Positions 22,374 through 30,023 of a stretch of 31,148 nt of DNA are shown here, piece after piece (position 1 is the first letter of the stretch; every line of letters begins with the position of its first letter). The DNA is from a virus: IMG/VR virus record IMGVR_UViG_3300009183_000252, positions 1 to 31,148 of that record. The stretch is one strand, 5' to 3'. The position numbers and the translations under genes were made by a program. The notes below the pieces were generated by a model. It was not told the DNA's origin and ran no database searches. It worked only from the letters and a program-made list of their open reading frames with translations.

Positions 22374-22778
22374 TCACTTAACAGGTCCGCCTACTATCCA
22401 AGCATCACAAGTGCGTTTACTGGCGCACTTAAAATCAAAAGCCTCACAATATCCGAGGTCTCCAGCCCTAGTAGTATCCCAAGCATTAGCCGCGCTATCT
22501 CCAGCCGCTAATCCGTCTTTAATACAGTTGAGCATCTTTGGAGTTTGTATAAATGCCGCGCAATTTCCGCACTTAGATTTCTTCGCCTCGGCGACTGTTG
22601 TATCCCAACGGTCTGCTTTCTTTTGCCAAAATTCAGTATTAGGTTCATTTGGATTTAACGGACCATAAGCCGCTTTATCAATTGCGTCTTTTCGGTTGGC
22701 TAAATTTTTTTCTACGTCAGTAGTCGCGACAGGGCAACCTTCTGCTTTGTTAACGTAGAAACTAGTTAAATCGACCAT
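22374..22778 (-). CDS. Cys-rich marine-phage-type protein (134 aa)
   Basis: The product carries a distinctive C-terminal half: KKSKCGNCAAFIQTPKMLNC, then AWDTTRAGDLGYCEAFDFKC, ASKRTCDAW and IVGGP. The paired Cys residues suggest a metal or iron-sulfur site, or structural disulfides. I have seen this pattern in phages of marine bacteria and cyanobacteria, always near structural genes, without known function. It is TAATG-coupled to the small membrane protein before it. The N-terminal part is helical and charged. Confidence 0.65.
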   Translation of the reverse strand: MVDLTSFYVNKAEGCPVATTDVEKNLANRKDAIDKAAYGPLNPNEPNTEFWQKKADRWDTTVAEAKKSKCGNCAAFIQTPKMLNCIKDGLAAGDSAANAWDTTRAGDLGYCEAFDFKCASKRTCDAWIVGGPVK

Positions 22779-22948
22779 TACTCCTCTTCAGAATTCCTTA
22801 GCGGGAAAGTGGCAATCCATAATACGCTGGAAAGAATAATAGCATAACCTACTACAGTTTTCGCGGAACCGTCAAGGACGACCCAAGCAACAAACATACC
22901 TAGCAAAGTCCAAATTTGGTTAGCAATATCTGAGAACCATTTTTTCAT
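22778..22948 (-). CDS. small membrane protein with two helices (56 aa)
   Basis: The product starts MKKWFSDIANQIWTLLGMFV and has two hydrophobic helices (about 13-26 and 31-49, the second GYAIILSSVLWIATFPLR) with a short DGSAK turn and an acidic end, NSEEE. The two sides are joined by TAATG overlaps (stop 22780-22778, start 22948-22946), which supports real translation. Its ribosome site, AGAAGGAGG, sits in the last Arg codons of the preceding gene. Similar two-helix proteins are common in phages of marine bacteria. Function unknown. Confidence 0.65.
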   Translation of the reverse strand: MKKWFSDIANQIWTLLGMFVAWVVLDGSAKTVVGYAIILSSVLWIATFPLRNSEEE

Positions 22949-24432
22949 TACATCCTCCTTCTATAACTAGCGCTACCTGCTAAGGCTGCGGAAGCGGCAG
23001 ATTGGACTGCTATTCCACTTACGATAACTGCGGCAACGATTGTTTGTTCTGACTCGGCCCGTTCCTCATCAGACATATCTGCTCCGATACTGCTAATAGC
23101 CAATAAGGCTTGAGCAGGGTCGCTAAAAATAGTTGTAAGTAATTCTACTGGACTCTCTAATACAACTAAGGCTGCGGCAACTTCAGCAGTTACGATTACT
23201 TCATTTCCGTTAGCGTCTTGGCGTACTTCAACAGGCGTAGAAGGTGGAAGGTCGTCTAAAGTAATTCCCGCTTCAGCGATAGCCTCTACTGTTACTGCTT
23301 CACCTTCAGCCGACTCAATTAAGGCTTCAGCAACTAATTCTCTTTCAGACTCAGTGAAAGTTCCATCGGCGCTTAATGCTTCAGAGAGATTATTTACTTC
23401 ATCTTGAGTAATTTCTCCGTCTTGAGATAAGGTTTCTAGTATCTCTACTGCGTCCTCTGTTGTAACTTGCCCGTTTGAAACTAAGTCCTCAACTAAATTA
23501 TTCATTTCGGCTTGTGTAATAGGTTCTTGGCTTTCTACCATTTCGTTGGTAGGCTCGTCTTGTGGTCCTTCCAACTGACTTTCTTGCTCTAGTTCTTGTG
23601 TCGCTTGTTCTAGTGTTTCTTCTATCAAAGACTCGCCAACAGGAACAGATTCCCCATCAGTTAAAAGTTCTTCTATGGGTGGCTCAGGTATTAGTTCTTC
23701 TATCGTGGGCAATGGCTCTAGGTTTGTATCTATCACAATAATCTGAGGGGGAATATATGGATTTACTATCTCTGGTGTTATCACTGGTGGCTCTACTGGA
23801 ACAACAGGTGGCACTACTACTGGCTCTACTGGCGTAGGCGTTACTGGTTCAGGGGCAAGTTCTACAGGCGCAGTAACTTCAGTTATGCCGATTGCCTCTA
23901 ATGTTACGATACTTCCATCATTTAATCTAGCCCCAGTTCTTTCATCGCCATACAAAGGTCCTTCTACGTTATAGGTATATTCAACTTGGCCTGTAAGAGT
24001 TATTTGCGCAGTAATTACGATATTAGTAACGGCACCATTTAGAGTTCCGTAAGGGCGATAAGCCCCATCTACTTGAAAACCGCCATCGCTGACTCTAATT
24101 ATGAAATGGGTATCAGGCATACGGTTTGGCAAAGCCCACCAGTCCCTAGATTCAATAGATACAGAAGGAGTAGTGGGATAGGTCCAATAAGTTCCGTCAG
24201 GATTACCAAAAGTTATTACCGAGTTAGTCGTTGCGTAAACATTTGAATAAGTTACTTCATCAAAAATAACTGTAGTTGTTAAGGGTACTTGATAACTAAC
24301 ATCATCTCCGCCATTAGTAACAATAACAGTTACAGCAGGTTCAGGTGCAGGCTCTCCTTCAGCGTAGGCAGGAGTAATAAATAGCCACCCTGATAACAAG
24401 TAAGCAGCAAATAATAAACGCAGAGTTTTCAA
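22948..24432 (-). CDS. secreted, membrane-anchored protein with EF-hand-like repeats
   Basis: The 494-residue product has a signal peptide (residues 1-24, cleavage after PAYA), then a beta-rich domain (about 34-180: VPLTTTVIFDEVTYSNVYAT, ITFGNPDGTYWTYP, SRDWWALPNRMP), a Pro/Glu/Val linker (189-305) and three tandem units SNGQVTTED, QDGEITQDE and SADGTFTESE (about 319-363) that resemble half EF-hands. At the C-terminus is a hydrophobic helix (465-487) and a basic RRRM end. This layout predicts export and anchoring in the host membrane with the bulk outside. It starts with TTG at 24432 and likely has its own promoter. Possible roles are exclusion of other phages or a virion surface protein; I cannot tell. 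Confidence 0.78.
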   Translation of the reverse strand: MKTLRLLFAAYLLSGWLFITPAYAEGEPAPEPAVTVIVTNGGDDVSYQVPLTTTVIFDEVTYSNVYATTNSVITFGNPDGTYWTYPTTPSVSIESRDWWALPNRMPDTHFIIRVSDGGFQVDGAYRPYGTLNGAVTNIVITAQITLTGQVEYTYNVEGPLYGDERTGARLNDGSIVTLEAIGITEVTAPVELAPEPVTPTPVEPVVVPPVVPVEPPVITPEIVNPYIPPQIIVIDTNLEPLPTIEELIPEPPIEELLTDGESVPVGESLIEETLEQATQELEQESQLEGPQDEPTNEMVESQEPITQAEMNNLVEDLVSNGQVTTEDAVEILETLSQDGEITQDEVNNLSEALSADGTFTESERELVAEALIESAEGEAVTVEAIAEAGITLDDLPPSTPVEVRQDANGNEVIVTAEVAAALVVLESPVELLTTIFSDPAQALLAISSIGADMSDEERAESEQTIVAAVIVSGIAVQSAASAALAGSASYRRRM

Positions 24433-24444
24433 GCGTAATCCCCA

Positions 24445-24467
24445 TTAAGTTAGTTCCAGTAACTTAA
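24445..24467. repeat. perfect inverted repeat in the leader of the secreted-protein gene
   Basis: TTAAGTTA and TAACTTAA flank a seven-base centre. It lies between the candidate -10 at 24473-24481 and the TTG start at 24432, so it could be an operator or a leader hairpin next to the ribosome site. Confidence 0.6.
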
Positions 24468-24472
24468 TAGTT

Positions 24473-24481
24473 ATTATCGCA
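24473..24481 (-). promoter_or_regulatory. candidate extended -10 promoter for the secreted-protein gene
   Basis: The minus strand reads TGCGATAAT, a TGn element followed by a hexamer matching TATAAT in five of six positions. It begins eight bases after the halogenase stop and lies about 40 bases before the TTG at 24432. A perfect inverted repeat follows directly. No -35 hexamer is clear, as is usual for extended -10 promoters. Confidence 0.4.
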
Positions 24482-24488
24482 TAGAGGC

Positions 24489-26021
24489 TTAAGCAATGGC
24501 GGTTAAAGCCGTTAAAAACTCCTTATGGTTCATAAACTTAGCAATCAAAGCATTATCTTTAGCAATTAAGTTTGCATACTCTTGCCTCTTACTTGGCGTT
24601 AGGTATGGTTCTCCTAAACGTAATAAAGTTTGCTTATCTATTAAGCCATTGCCAATTAAAATCCAATTAACCGCGATACTCTCAAATAAAGCGCTTTCAT
24701 AGAAGTCGAAATTCCTAGTCAAGACTTTCTCTTTGGCTACATCTAAAAGGTATTGGACTCTGTGAGATGCTTTATTCCTAGTAGAAAAGTCTTTCCAAAA
24801 TTCAGTATCTTTCCTCGCTGAGGCGTAGTGGAGATATAAGAAATCTACAGTTTCCAAAGTCTGGGCTAAAAAGACTGTATTCAACTTATCTCTTATTTGG
24901 TCGCTTCTAACTTCTAAATTGGCAACATTACTCATAAACTTTCTTAACATTACGATGGCCTGCATAATAGAAGTCGCTTCTAACGGTTCGATAAAACCTG
25001 TAGAAAGTCCTACACCGAAAGCATTCTTAATCCATATCTTTTCATAACACCCTGCTGTGAAATCAAACGCACCTTTATCTGCCCTAGGATAATGAGGCTC
25101 ATAGCCTAAGTAACTTTCTATCTCTTCCGCGGCTTCTTTTTCTGAAATATAATCGCTATCGAATACATACCCGCAACCATATCTATTCTGTAAAGGTATT
25201 TTCCAAATCCAGCCATACTTCATAGCGATAGCCTCTGTATAAGGCGGAACGTCTTCACCCATTTCTATAAAAAAAGGAAGTGCCTTTTTACAAGGTAACT
25301 TGTCAGTATGTGACTTCCAAGTACTCTTATAGAAATTGCCAATTATTAACCTTCTAAAACCTGTGCAGTCAAAAACGAAATCGCACGGCAAAAAAACCTT
25401 ATTAGTTTTTAGGGCTGTTATGTAGCCTTCTTCATCGCTAACAATTTCAGAGATGATTCCTTCTTCATGCTTTACTCCACGGCTTATGGCAACAGACTTT
25501 AAGTATGCCGCTAATAAGCGAGCGTCGAAGTGTAAAGAGAAACTACTATGGGGTTCTATCAGCATTGTTTCTGGGTTTTTAACAAAAGGAACTTTATTAC
25601 TTTCCCCTGACTTTTCGAGGAATGAATAATCCTTCAAGTCGTCATCAAAAGTAGGGGCGACTAAATGAGCGTAGTTCGTTACTTCTTCTTCATAAAGGCT
25701 TTTAAGGCTCCATGAATAATCATTAGTAACGCTATCTTTCACATAGAAGGGTTGATGATAAGACTTTCGCGAAGAACTCCAATTAGTAAATTTAATACTA
25801 GTTTTGATAGTCGCTTGGCAATTTGCAATAATTTCAGGAATAGATATTTCTAAAAACTCTAAAACTTCTACTAGGTGCGGTGTACCGCCTTCACCTGCTC
25901 CTAAAATGCCATACTCTTCACTTTCAATTAAAGTAATATCAGCGAAAGGAAAGGTGCGTTGAGCATATAAGGCTGTTAGCCACCCTGCTGTTCCCCCACC
26001 TGCAACGATTATTTTTTTCAA
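24489..26021 (-). CDS. flavin-dependent (tryptophan-type) halogenase
   Basis: From a TTG at 26021 the product is 510 residues, full length for the family. It has the FAD-binding GGGTAGW (8-14), GEGGTPH (43-49), a Lys73 in TIKTSIKFTNW that aligns with the catalytic Lys79 of PrnA and RebH, the halogenase signature WIWKIP (271-276), and GLSTGFIEPLEATSI (338-352), whose Glu345 matches the conserved catalytic Glu. All key residues are present, so it should be active with reduced flavin, O2 and halide, given a host flavin reductase. The start overlaps the stop of the membrane gene as TTGA. A longer form from 26087 adds 22 residues before the FAD motif and is less likely. Substrate unknown; VirX1 of a cyanophage is a precedent. 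Confidence 0.93.
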   Translation of the reverse strand: MKKIIVAGGGTAGWLTALYAQRTFPFADITLIESEEYGILGAGEGGTPHLVEVLEFLEISIPEIIANCQATIKTSIKFTNWSSSRKSYHQPFYVKDSVTNDYSWSLKSLYEEEVTNYAHLVAPTFDDDLKDYSFLEKSGESNKVPFVKNPETMLIEPHSSFSLHFDARLLAAYLKSVAISRGVKHEEGIISEIVSDEEGYITALKTNKVFLPCDFVFDCTGFRRLIIGNFYKSTWKSHTDKLPCKKALPFFIEMGEDVPPYTEAIAMKYGWIWKIPLQNRYGCGYVFDSDYISEKEAAEEIESYLGYEPHYPRADKGAFDFTAGCYEKIWIKNAFGVGLSTGFIEPLEATSIMQAIVMLRKFMSNVANLEVRSDQIRDKLNTVFLAQTLETVDFLYLHYASARKDTEFWKDFSTRNKASHRVQYLLDVAKEKVLTRNFDFYESALFESIAVNWILIGNGLIDKQTLLRLGEPYLTPSKRQEYANLIAKDNALIAKFMNHKEFLTALTAIA

Positions 26022-26320
26022 AGTAGTAGCCCAAAGTGTTTCAGTATAAATATCAACGCGAGCGCACTCCAAAGTATGTTGAACCAAATTAAAGTAGGAA
26101 TAGTTTTAACAGTCGAGGACCAAATTAAGCCGAGGCTACTAATTAAAGCAAAGATATAAAACCACCAGATACTTACATCAAAAAGCAAGCCCGGAATTAT
26201 TATTATGCCCTTAGCAAGAAAGGCAAAAAACTCTACTGTATTAGCCCGCGTCCAGTATTTTTTATGCCGCATAGTTCCAAGCGCTACCACCCAAGCCATG
26301 TGATTTCTTTTAGAGTTCAT
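26018..26320 (-). CDS. small three-helix membrane protein beside the halogenase
   Basis: The 100-residue product has a basic N-terminus (MNSKRNHMAW, RHKKYWTR) and three hydrophobic segments, about 31-47, 50-67 and 73-93 (LIWFNILWSALALIFILKH). It is coupled to the halogenase by a four-base TTGA overlap and to the upstream gene by 11 bases. Position suggests it works with the halogenase, perhaps anchoring it, moving substrate or product, or transporting halide. I do not recognise the family. Confidence 0.7.
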   Translation of the reverse strand: MNSKRNHMAWVVALGTMRHKKYWTRANTVEFFAFLAKGIIIIPGLLFDVSIWWFYIFALISSLGLIWSSTVKTIPTLIWFNILWSALALIFILKHFGLLL

Positions 26321-27041
26321 CTGATATTGCCTGTAGCCCTCCGCCTGATTTTGAGTTAATTCTAGTCTGTGATGCTTCTATATTATACGCATCTCTTTTT
26401 TTCATAAATCGATATACAAAGTTAGTCTTCTTTTTCTTAAAAGTCATGTAATGTACTAAAGGTTCCCCTTTTTTGATATTTACTTCTTCGCCATCGCCAA
26501 AATAAAATAATTGCTGGCTTAAAGCGTGAGAAAGCCAAGAGTCCCACATACCTGCGGCTATTTGCCAATCGCGGTCCGCGTGGTAGAAAAGAGGTAGTTG
26601 TAGAGTTGAGTACCCTTTAGGAGTTTTTAAGAACCAAGGGCAATTCAGTTTGAAAATTAGTTGGGCTTTATCGCCTCTATGTTTGTAATCCATATAGTCT
26701 AACATTTGGTCTTGAGGGTGCGCTTTAATAGTGTAATACTCTCCAATGCCAGCCTGAGCCCACCATTGGTTGCTTTCTTTATCGTACTTAAAAGACATAT
26801 CGCACCAAGCGGGAAGTATTACCCCTGTAGTAAACCAATCAACAAAACTAGGACAAGTTTTAATCGTTCTTCTTCTTTGGCTCTTTAATCCAAAATTACC
26901 TAAGGGTGAAAATCGCGGAACCTTCTTCCAAGCGTCAGGAATGAATTTCATTGCAGGTTGCGGTTGGCATAAAGGGTCTTCTGCTAAGCCCGGAACATTA
27001 GTAAGGAAAGTCATTAGCGGTTCTTTTTTGCGATTGAACAT
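26310..27041 (-). CDS. TPKGYS-family protein beside the halogenase
   Basis: The 243-residue product shares blocks with the 14407-15099 protein: IPDAW at 34-38 (versus PKWY), TIKTCPSFVDWFTTGVILP at 59-77, NCPWFLKTPKGYS at 133-145, and IKKGEPLVHYMTFKKK at 189-204. The aromatic-rich middle (YSTLQLPLFYHADRDWQ) and a basic C-terminus follow. It begins at ATG 27041, with a possible second start at ATG 27014 (MTFLTN). Such proteins are common in marine phages and unexplained. It overlaps the membrane gene, so it is in one transcript with the halogenase. Confidence 0.72.
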   Translation of the reverse strand: MFNRKKEPLMTFLTNVPGLAEDPLCQPQPAMKFIPDAWKKVPRFSPLGNFGLKSQRRRTIKTCPSFVDWFTTGVILPAWCDMSFKYDKESNQWWAQAGIGEYYTIKAHPQDQMLDYMDYKHRGDKAQLIFKLNCPWFLKTPKGYSTLQLPLFYHADRDWQIAAGMWDSWLSHALSQQLFYFGDGEEVNIKKGEPLVHYMTFKKKKTNFVYRFMKKRDAYNIEASQTRINSKSGGGLQAISDEL

Positions 27042-27082
27042 GTTACCAGCCTAGTTTATTTACTTAAGTAGCACAAGTCCTC

Positions 27083-27835
27083 TTAAGGTTTTTGATGGTC
27101 TAAAAATTCGTTGCCATAAACATCTTGGCCTTTGAAGTACAGCCTTCCTATATTGTTTGTAAGGCTATCTTCTACCTCTCGCCTATGAGTTACTGTATCT
27201 ACTAGAGTTTGAAGACTTTCTTGCATTGTTTCTTCGTCAAAAACTTCCTCTGCTAATTTCAATGAAAATGAATCAGCGTAATATCTTGGAATTGGAATGA
27301 AACCAGCAAGCGGAGTTCCCGCAGGTATAAATACTTTAAGATTAGGCATTTGAATTTTTAAGTTGAATGTAAAGGGGTTATTTAAGTTATCTGTCTCTAC
27401 CACTCCAGTCATAACAGTTATATTTGGAATAACATAGTTAGGTGGGTTTATCGTCATTAAATTAACGCCCTTAGGAGTTTTTAGCGTGATAGGTGGACTT
27501 ATAGTTATGATTCCTGAACCGAAATGACTCTCTATCATAAATAGTTTTCTATCGAGAGTTTCTCTTTCTTCATAAAAATCAAAAGTTACAGCGCCTATAT
27601 CACTCCCGCCGTCCCAAGTAAAAGAAAAGTCGAACTCATTCGTAACGATAAATCCATATTGGTTGCCTATAGTTAAAGGCAAGCATCTATAAAAGTGCGG
27701 CGTAAACCAATCTCTAGTTTTCTTTGGCCTTTGTATTAAATTAAGTACTCTTTTTTCTACTGAACTAGAGTTATCAACTAGTGGGCTTATTACCACCGCG
27801 ATAGTTTTATCAGGGACTTCTTTACCTTTTGGCAT
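27083..27835 (-). CDS. DUF6065-like protein
   Basis: The 250-residue product has the DUF6065 order of blocks: FYRCLPLTIGNQYGF at 48-62, FTWDGGSDIGAV at 72-83, ESHFGSGI at 102-109, LKTPKGVNLMTINPP at 118-132, TGVVETDNL at 143-151 and IPAGTPLAGFIPIPR at 170-184, ending near GRLYFKGQDVYGNEF. DUF6065 is known from bacteria and phages without a confirmed function. The TPKG and IPAGTP blocks are shared with the two TPKGYS-family genes in this window, so all three are probably distant paralogues. It heads the halogenase gene group. Confidence 0.75.
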   Translation of the reverse strand: MPKGKEVPDKTIAVVISPLVDNSSSVEKRVLNLIQRPKKTRDWFTPHFYRCLPLTIGNQYGFIVTNEFDFSFTWDGGSDIGAVTFDFYEERETLDRKLFMIESHFGSGIITISPPITLKTPKGVNLMTINPPNYVIPNITVMTGVVETDNLNNPFTFNLKIQMPNLKVFIPAGTPLAGFIPIPRYYADSFSLKLAEEVFDEETMQESLQTLVDTVTHRREVEDSLTNNIGRLYFKGQDVYGNEFLDHQKP

Positions 27836-27875
27836 TGCCTTGAATTTACCTTATTTACTAAGGCCTTACAAGCAC

Positions 27876-28130
27876 TTACTTAGTTAGAGAACTCATTTTA
27901 TGGCCGACTTGAATATCTGTTTCTTTACCATCTCGATATAATTGAATTAGTACGGCAGGATTATCTTTTTCGCCTTTAATCTTAAACTTAGTATTAGGAA
28001 TATCTAAAGTGCCATAATCCATGATATGGACTACTTTACCTGTTGCCCTACCGCCTGATGAGTTCCATGAAACCATATCTCCTTCTTTTAAGGACTTGGC
28101 TTTATCTAGTGCAGTGTTATAGAGAAACAC
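27876..28130 (-). CDS. HVA1/DUF2945-like Tudor-domain protein
   Basis: The 84-residue product holds LKEGDMVSWNSSGGRATGKV, then LDIPNTKFKIKGEKDNPAVL and QVGHKMSSLTK. This is the pattern of the HVA1/DUF2945 SH3-like barrel (GD-x-VSWNS-x-GG, then I-x-GT-x-NPA-L, then GHK), a short domain often encoded near phage head genes. It starts with a GTG that overlaps the stop codon of the preceding gene (TAGTG). The hosts' or virion function is not known. Confidence 0.75.
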   Translation of the reverse strand: MFLYNTALDKAKSLKEGDMVSWNSSGGRATGKVVHIMDYGTLDIPNTKFKIKGEKDNPAVLIQLYRDGKETDIQVGHKMSSLTK

Positions 28131-28564
28131 TATAAGTCTCCATATTGAGCAAGTGCTGAGGTAGCGGCATTTACATAACCAACCATTTCTGCGTAACCAT
28201 CTTGAAGTGGTGCTAATGTGCCAGGTGCTTTCATTATTTGTGCTGCTTTGGAATTTCTTTTGACCCTGACTTGCTTCATTTTGTTTTTATTACCTAATGC
28301 GCTCTGAACATCTTTGAAGCCTCTAACTGCGCCTCTTGCCATATCAAAAGACCTTCTATCTTTAGCGTTATCAACGAGTTTCTGGGCTCCTGCCATCATA
28401 TTACTTAGGCCTTCGTGCGCTTCGACTAATTTATCTTTGAACTCCTCTGGCGCCTGAGAACCGCCACCGCCACCCCCGCCTTTTCTTCCGTGGCTAGATT
28501 GGTTATGGCTACCATGTTTAGCAACTTCTTCTTCTAAGCCGTGATCGTTTAAGAATATCCCCAT
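28130..28564 (-). CDS. small head-region protein with KHGSHNQSSHG motif
   Basis: The 144-residue product starts MGIFLNDHGLEEEVAKHGSH followed by NQSSHGRKGG and a run of Gly residues. The remainder is helical and charged (LVDNAKDRRSFDMARGAV, then KQVRVKRNSKAA). The His-rich motif (KHG-x-H-N/D-Q-x-S-H-G) occurs in many phage head proteins; a related form, KHLQGRHNQKTHG, sits in the MuF protein of this window. Its role is unknown; a protein-protein docking or metal-binding tag is possible. It is linked by TAGTG to the Tudor-like gene. Confidence 0.7.
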   Translation of the reverse strand: MGIFLNDHGLEEEVAKHGSHNQSSHGRKGGGGGGGSQAPEEFKDKLVEAHEGLSNMMAGAQKLVDNAKDRRSFDMARGAVRGFKDVQSALGNKNKMKQVRVKRNSKAAQIMKAPGTLAPLQDGYAEMVGYVNAATSALAQYGDL

Positions 28565-28567
28565 TAT

Positions 28568-28693
28568 CTATTCCGCCTTTTTTTCTTTAGGAATTTGTAT
28601 AACAAGATTGGACTCAGATACAGCAACAGAGCAAGCGCACTCGCTCGAACAGCAGGACGATTGCGGTAAGAATCTAAAATCTTTCTCATCCAT
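28568..28693 (-). CDS. short Cys-rich protein (41 aa)
   Basis: The product, MDEKDFRFLPQSSCCSSECA then CSVAVSESNLVIQIP, has four Cys in eight residues (positions 14, 15, 19, 21), suited to metal or disulfide binding. The ATG at 28693 overlaps the protease gene's end (8-base overlap), with GAAGAA ahead of it. The short length makes the call moderate; I recognise no family. Confidence 0.55.
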   Translation of the reverse strand: MDEKDFRFLPQSSCCSSECACSVAVSESNLVIQIPKEKKAE

Positions 28694-30014
28694 TTTTCTT
28701 CTTTCGTTTTGATGGTTTCATTATAGTATCAACATGAACGCTATTAACGTCAGGGGAAGATAACTCCACTTTGACTTCTTCAGGCTCAGGTAAGTCCGCA
28801 CTTATTCTCTTTGCTTTGCCACCGATTGAATAGCCTCTTAACTTTCCTGCCTTTACTAAGTCCCAAGCCCAATCATTCCATTGAACTACCATGAAAACTG
28901 TATTAGGTGGATATGTAACTTGGCTTGTCGTACCATTGGCTTTCATCATAGGAACGCTTAACTCATAAGGGAAAGTCATTACTTCTAACCACTCACCCGC
29001 AACTACATCTTTGTTATGTTGTAAGCGGATTCTTCTATCGCCTGACTTTACATACTCCCATACTGCAACCTGTAATTCATCAGCATCGGTCCATTCAGAG
29101 TGAGCGTCTTCTGTATTAGGAATATAAAGGGGTCCTAAGGTAAATTTTCTTTCATCGGCTTTCATAAAAGGTTCTTCATAGCGTAAAGACTTTTCTACAC
29201 CGTCAATAATTCCACTTACCCAACTCTTTGCAGGGTCTCCGCCCCAAGCGTCCCAAGCAACTCTACCGCCACTAGGAAAGCCATCTTCCCCTTGACTAAA
29301 ACCTTTTCCTGCTTTATCACTTTCATGGCGGGCTAAGAAAGAATTCATGCGGCGAATAGTCCTTAAACTTACTGGGCGTCTTGCGGCTAATTGAGCAGCG
29401 CGAGCGCGACCAACGCTAGTAAAGCCTCCACCAGCATGTCCTTCTCTAATCCATTCCAATGCTCTTTTAGCAGCGCGAGCAACTGAAGCAGGTGGAGTAT
29501 AAGTATCTGTATCTGAGGCCTTTTCTAATTCATCTTCAATAGGTTCAACTAAAGTAGTTACGCCATCTCCAGTTAATCCAAAGGCAACTTTATAGTAATC
29601 GTACTCGCCTTCTTCCCATTGGTCCACGTATTTTTCAACCAGCATCTCTTCACCATTAAATAGTTCTTCTAGTTCGATTCCGTCAAATACTAATTCAGTA
29701 TCTAGAATAACTGGCGTATTAAACGCTGCGTCCTTACTGAAATCTAAACCGCGCTTAGTCAATTCGGCTGTTATGTAGTGATGTGTGACTAGCGCGGCTG
29801 AATTAAGTTCCTCTTGATTTAACTTCTCATAAAGGCTTAATAGTTTTTCTGCCGTGGCTTTTTGAACCGCGTCAGGAACATTGGCATACAAGGCTCTTAC
29901 ATGGGCTGCTGCTTCACCTTTAGTTTGGTGGCAAGCAACCATTTCTCCTGTATTAGGTTTAATCACGGCATAGGCAGAACAACCTTCGACATCTGTAGCG
30001 ACTTTGTATGGCAT
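28686..30014 (-). CDS. capsid maturation protease, XkdF-like
   Basis: The C-terminal domain (about 283-404) is XkdF-like (PF14550): FTLGPLYIPNTEDAHSEWTD, then IRLQHNKD with His333, then GKLRGYSIGGKAKR with Ser396 as likely catalytic residues. The middle (174-265) has VARAAKRALEW, LAARRPVSLRTIRRMNSFLA and GGRVAWDAWGGDPAKSW, a DNA-binding-like domain common in phage head proteins. The N-terminal part (DVEGCSAYAVIKP) is a further small domain. It should cleave scaffold and capsid N-termini during maturation. The end carries NSVHVDTIM, nearly the same as the MCP N-terminus. ATG at 30014. Confidence 0.85.
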   Translation of the reverse strand: MPYKVATDVEGCSAYAVIKPNTGEMVACHQTKGEAAAHVRALYANVPDAVQKATAEKLLSLYEKLNQEELNSAALVTHHYITAELTKRGLDFSKDAAFNTPVILDTELVFDGIELEELFNGEEMLVEKYVDQWEEGEYDYYKVAFGLTGDGVTTLVEPIEDELEKASDTDTYTPPASVARAAKRALEWIREGHAGGGFTSVGRARAAQLAARRPVSLRTIRRMNSFLARHESDKAGKGFSQGEDGFPSGGRVAWDAWGGDPAKSWVSGIIDGVEKSLRYEEPFMKADERKFTLGPLYIPNTEDAHSEWTDADELQVAVWEYVKSGDRRIRLQHNKDVVAGEWLEVMTFPYELSVPMMKANGTTSQVTYPPNTVFMVVQWNDWAWDLVKAGKLRGYSIGGKAKRISADLPEPEEVKVELSSPDVNSVHVDTIMKPSKRKKKNG

Positions 30015-30023
30015 AGACTTAGT

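Noticed and set aside
24489-26087. Halogenase start at 26087
   Set aside because: The extra 22 residues are encoded inside the preceding membrane gene and precede the FAD motif, which normally is at the N-terminus. The TTG at 26021 is a better fit.
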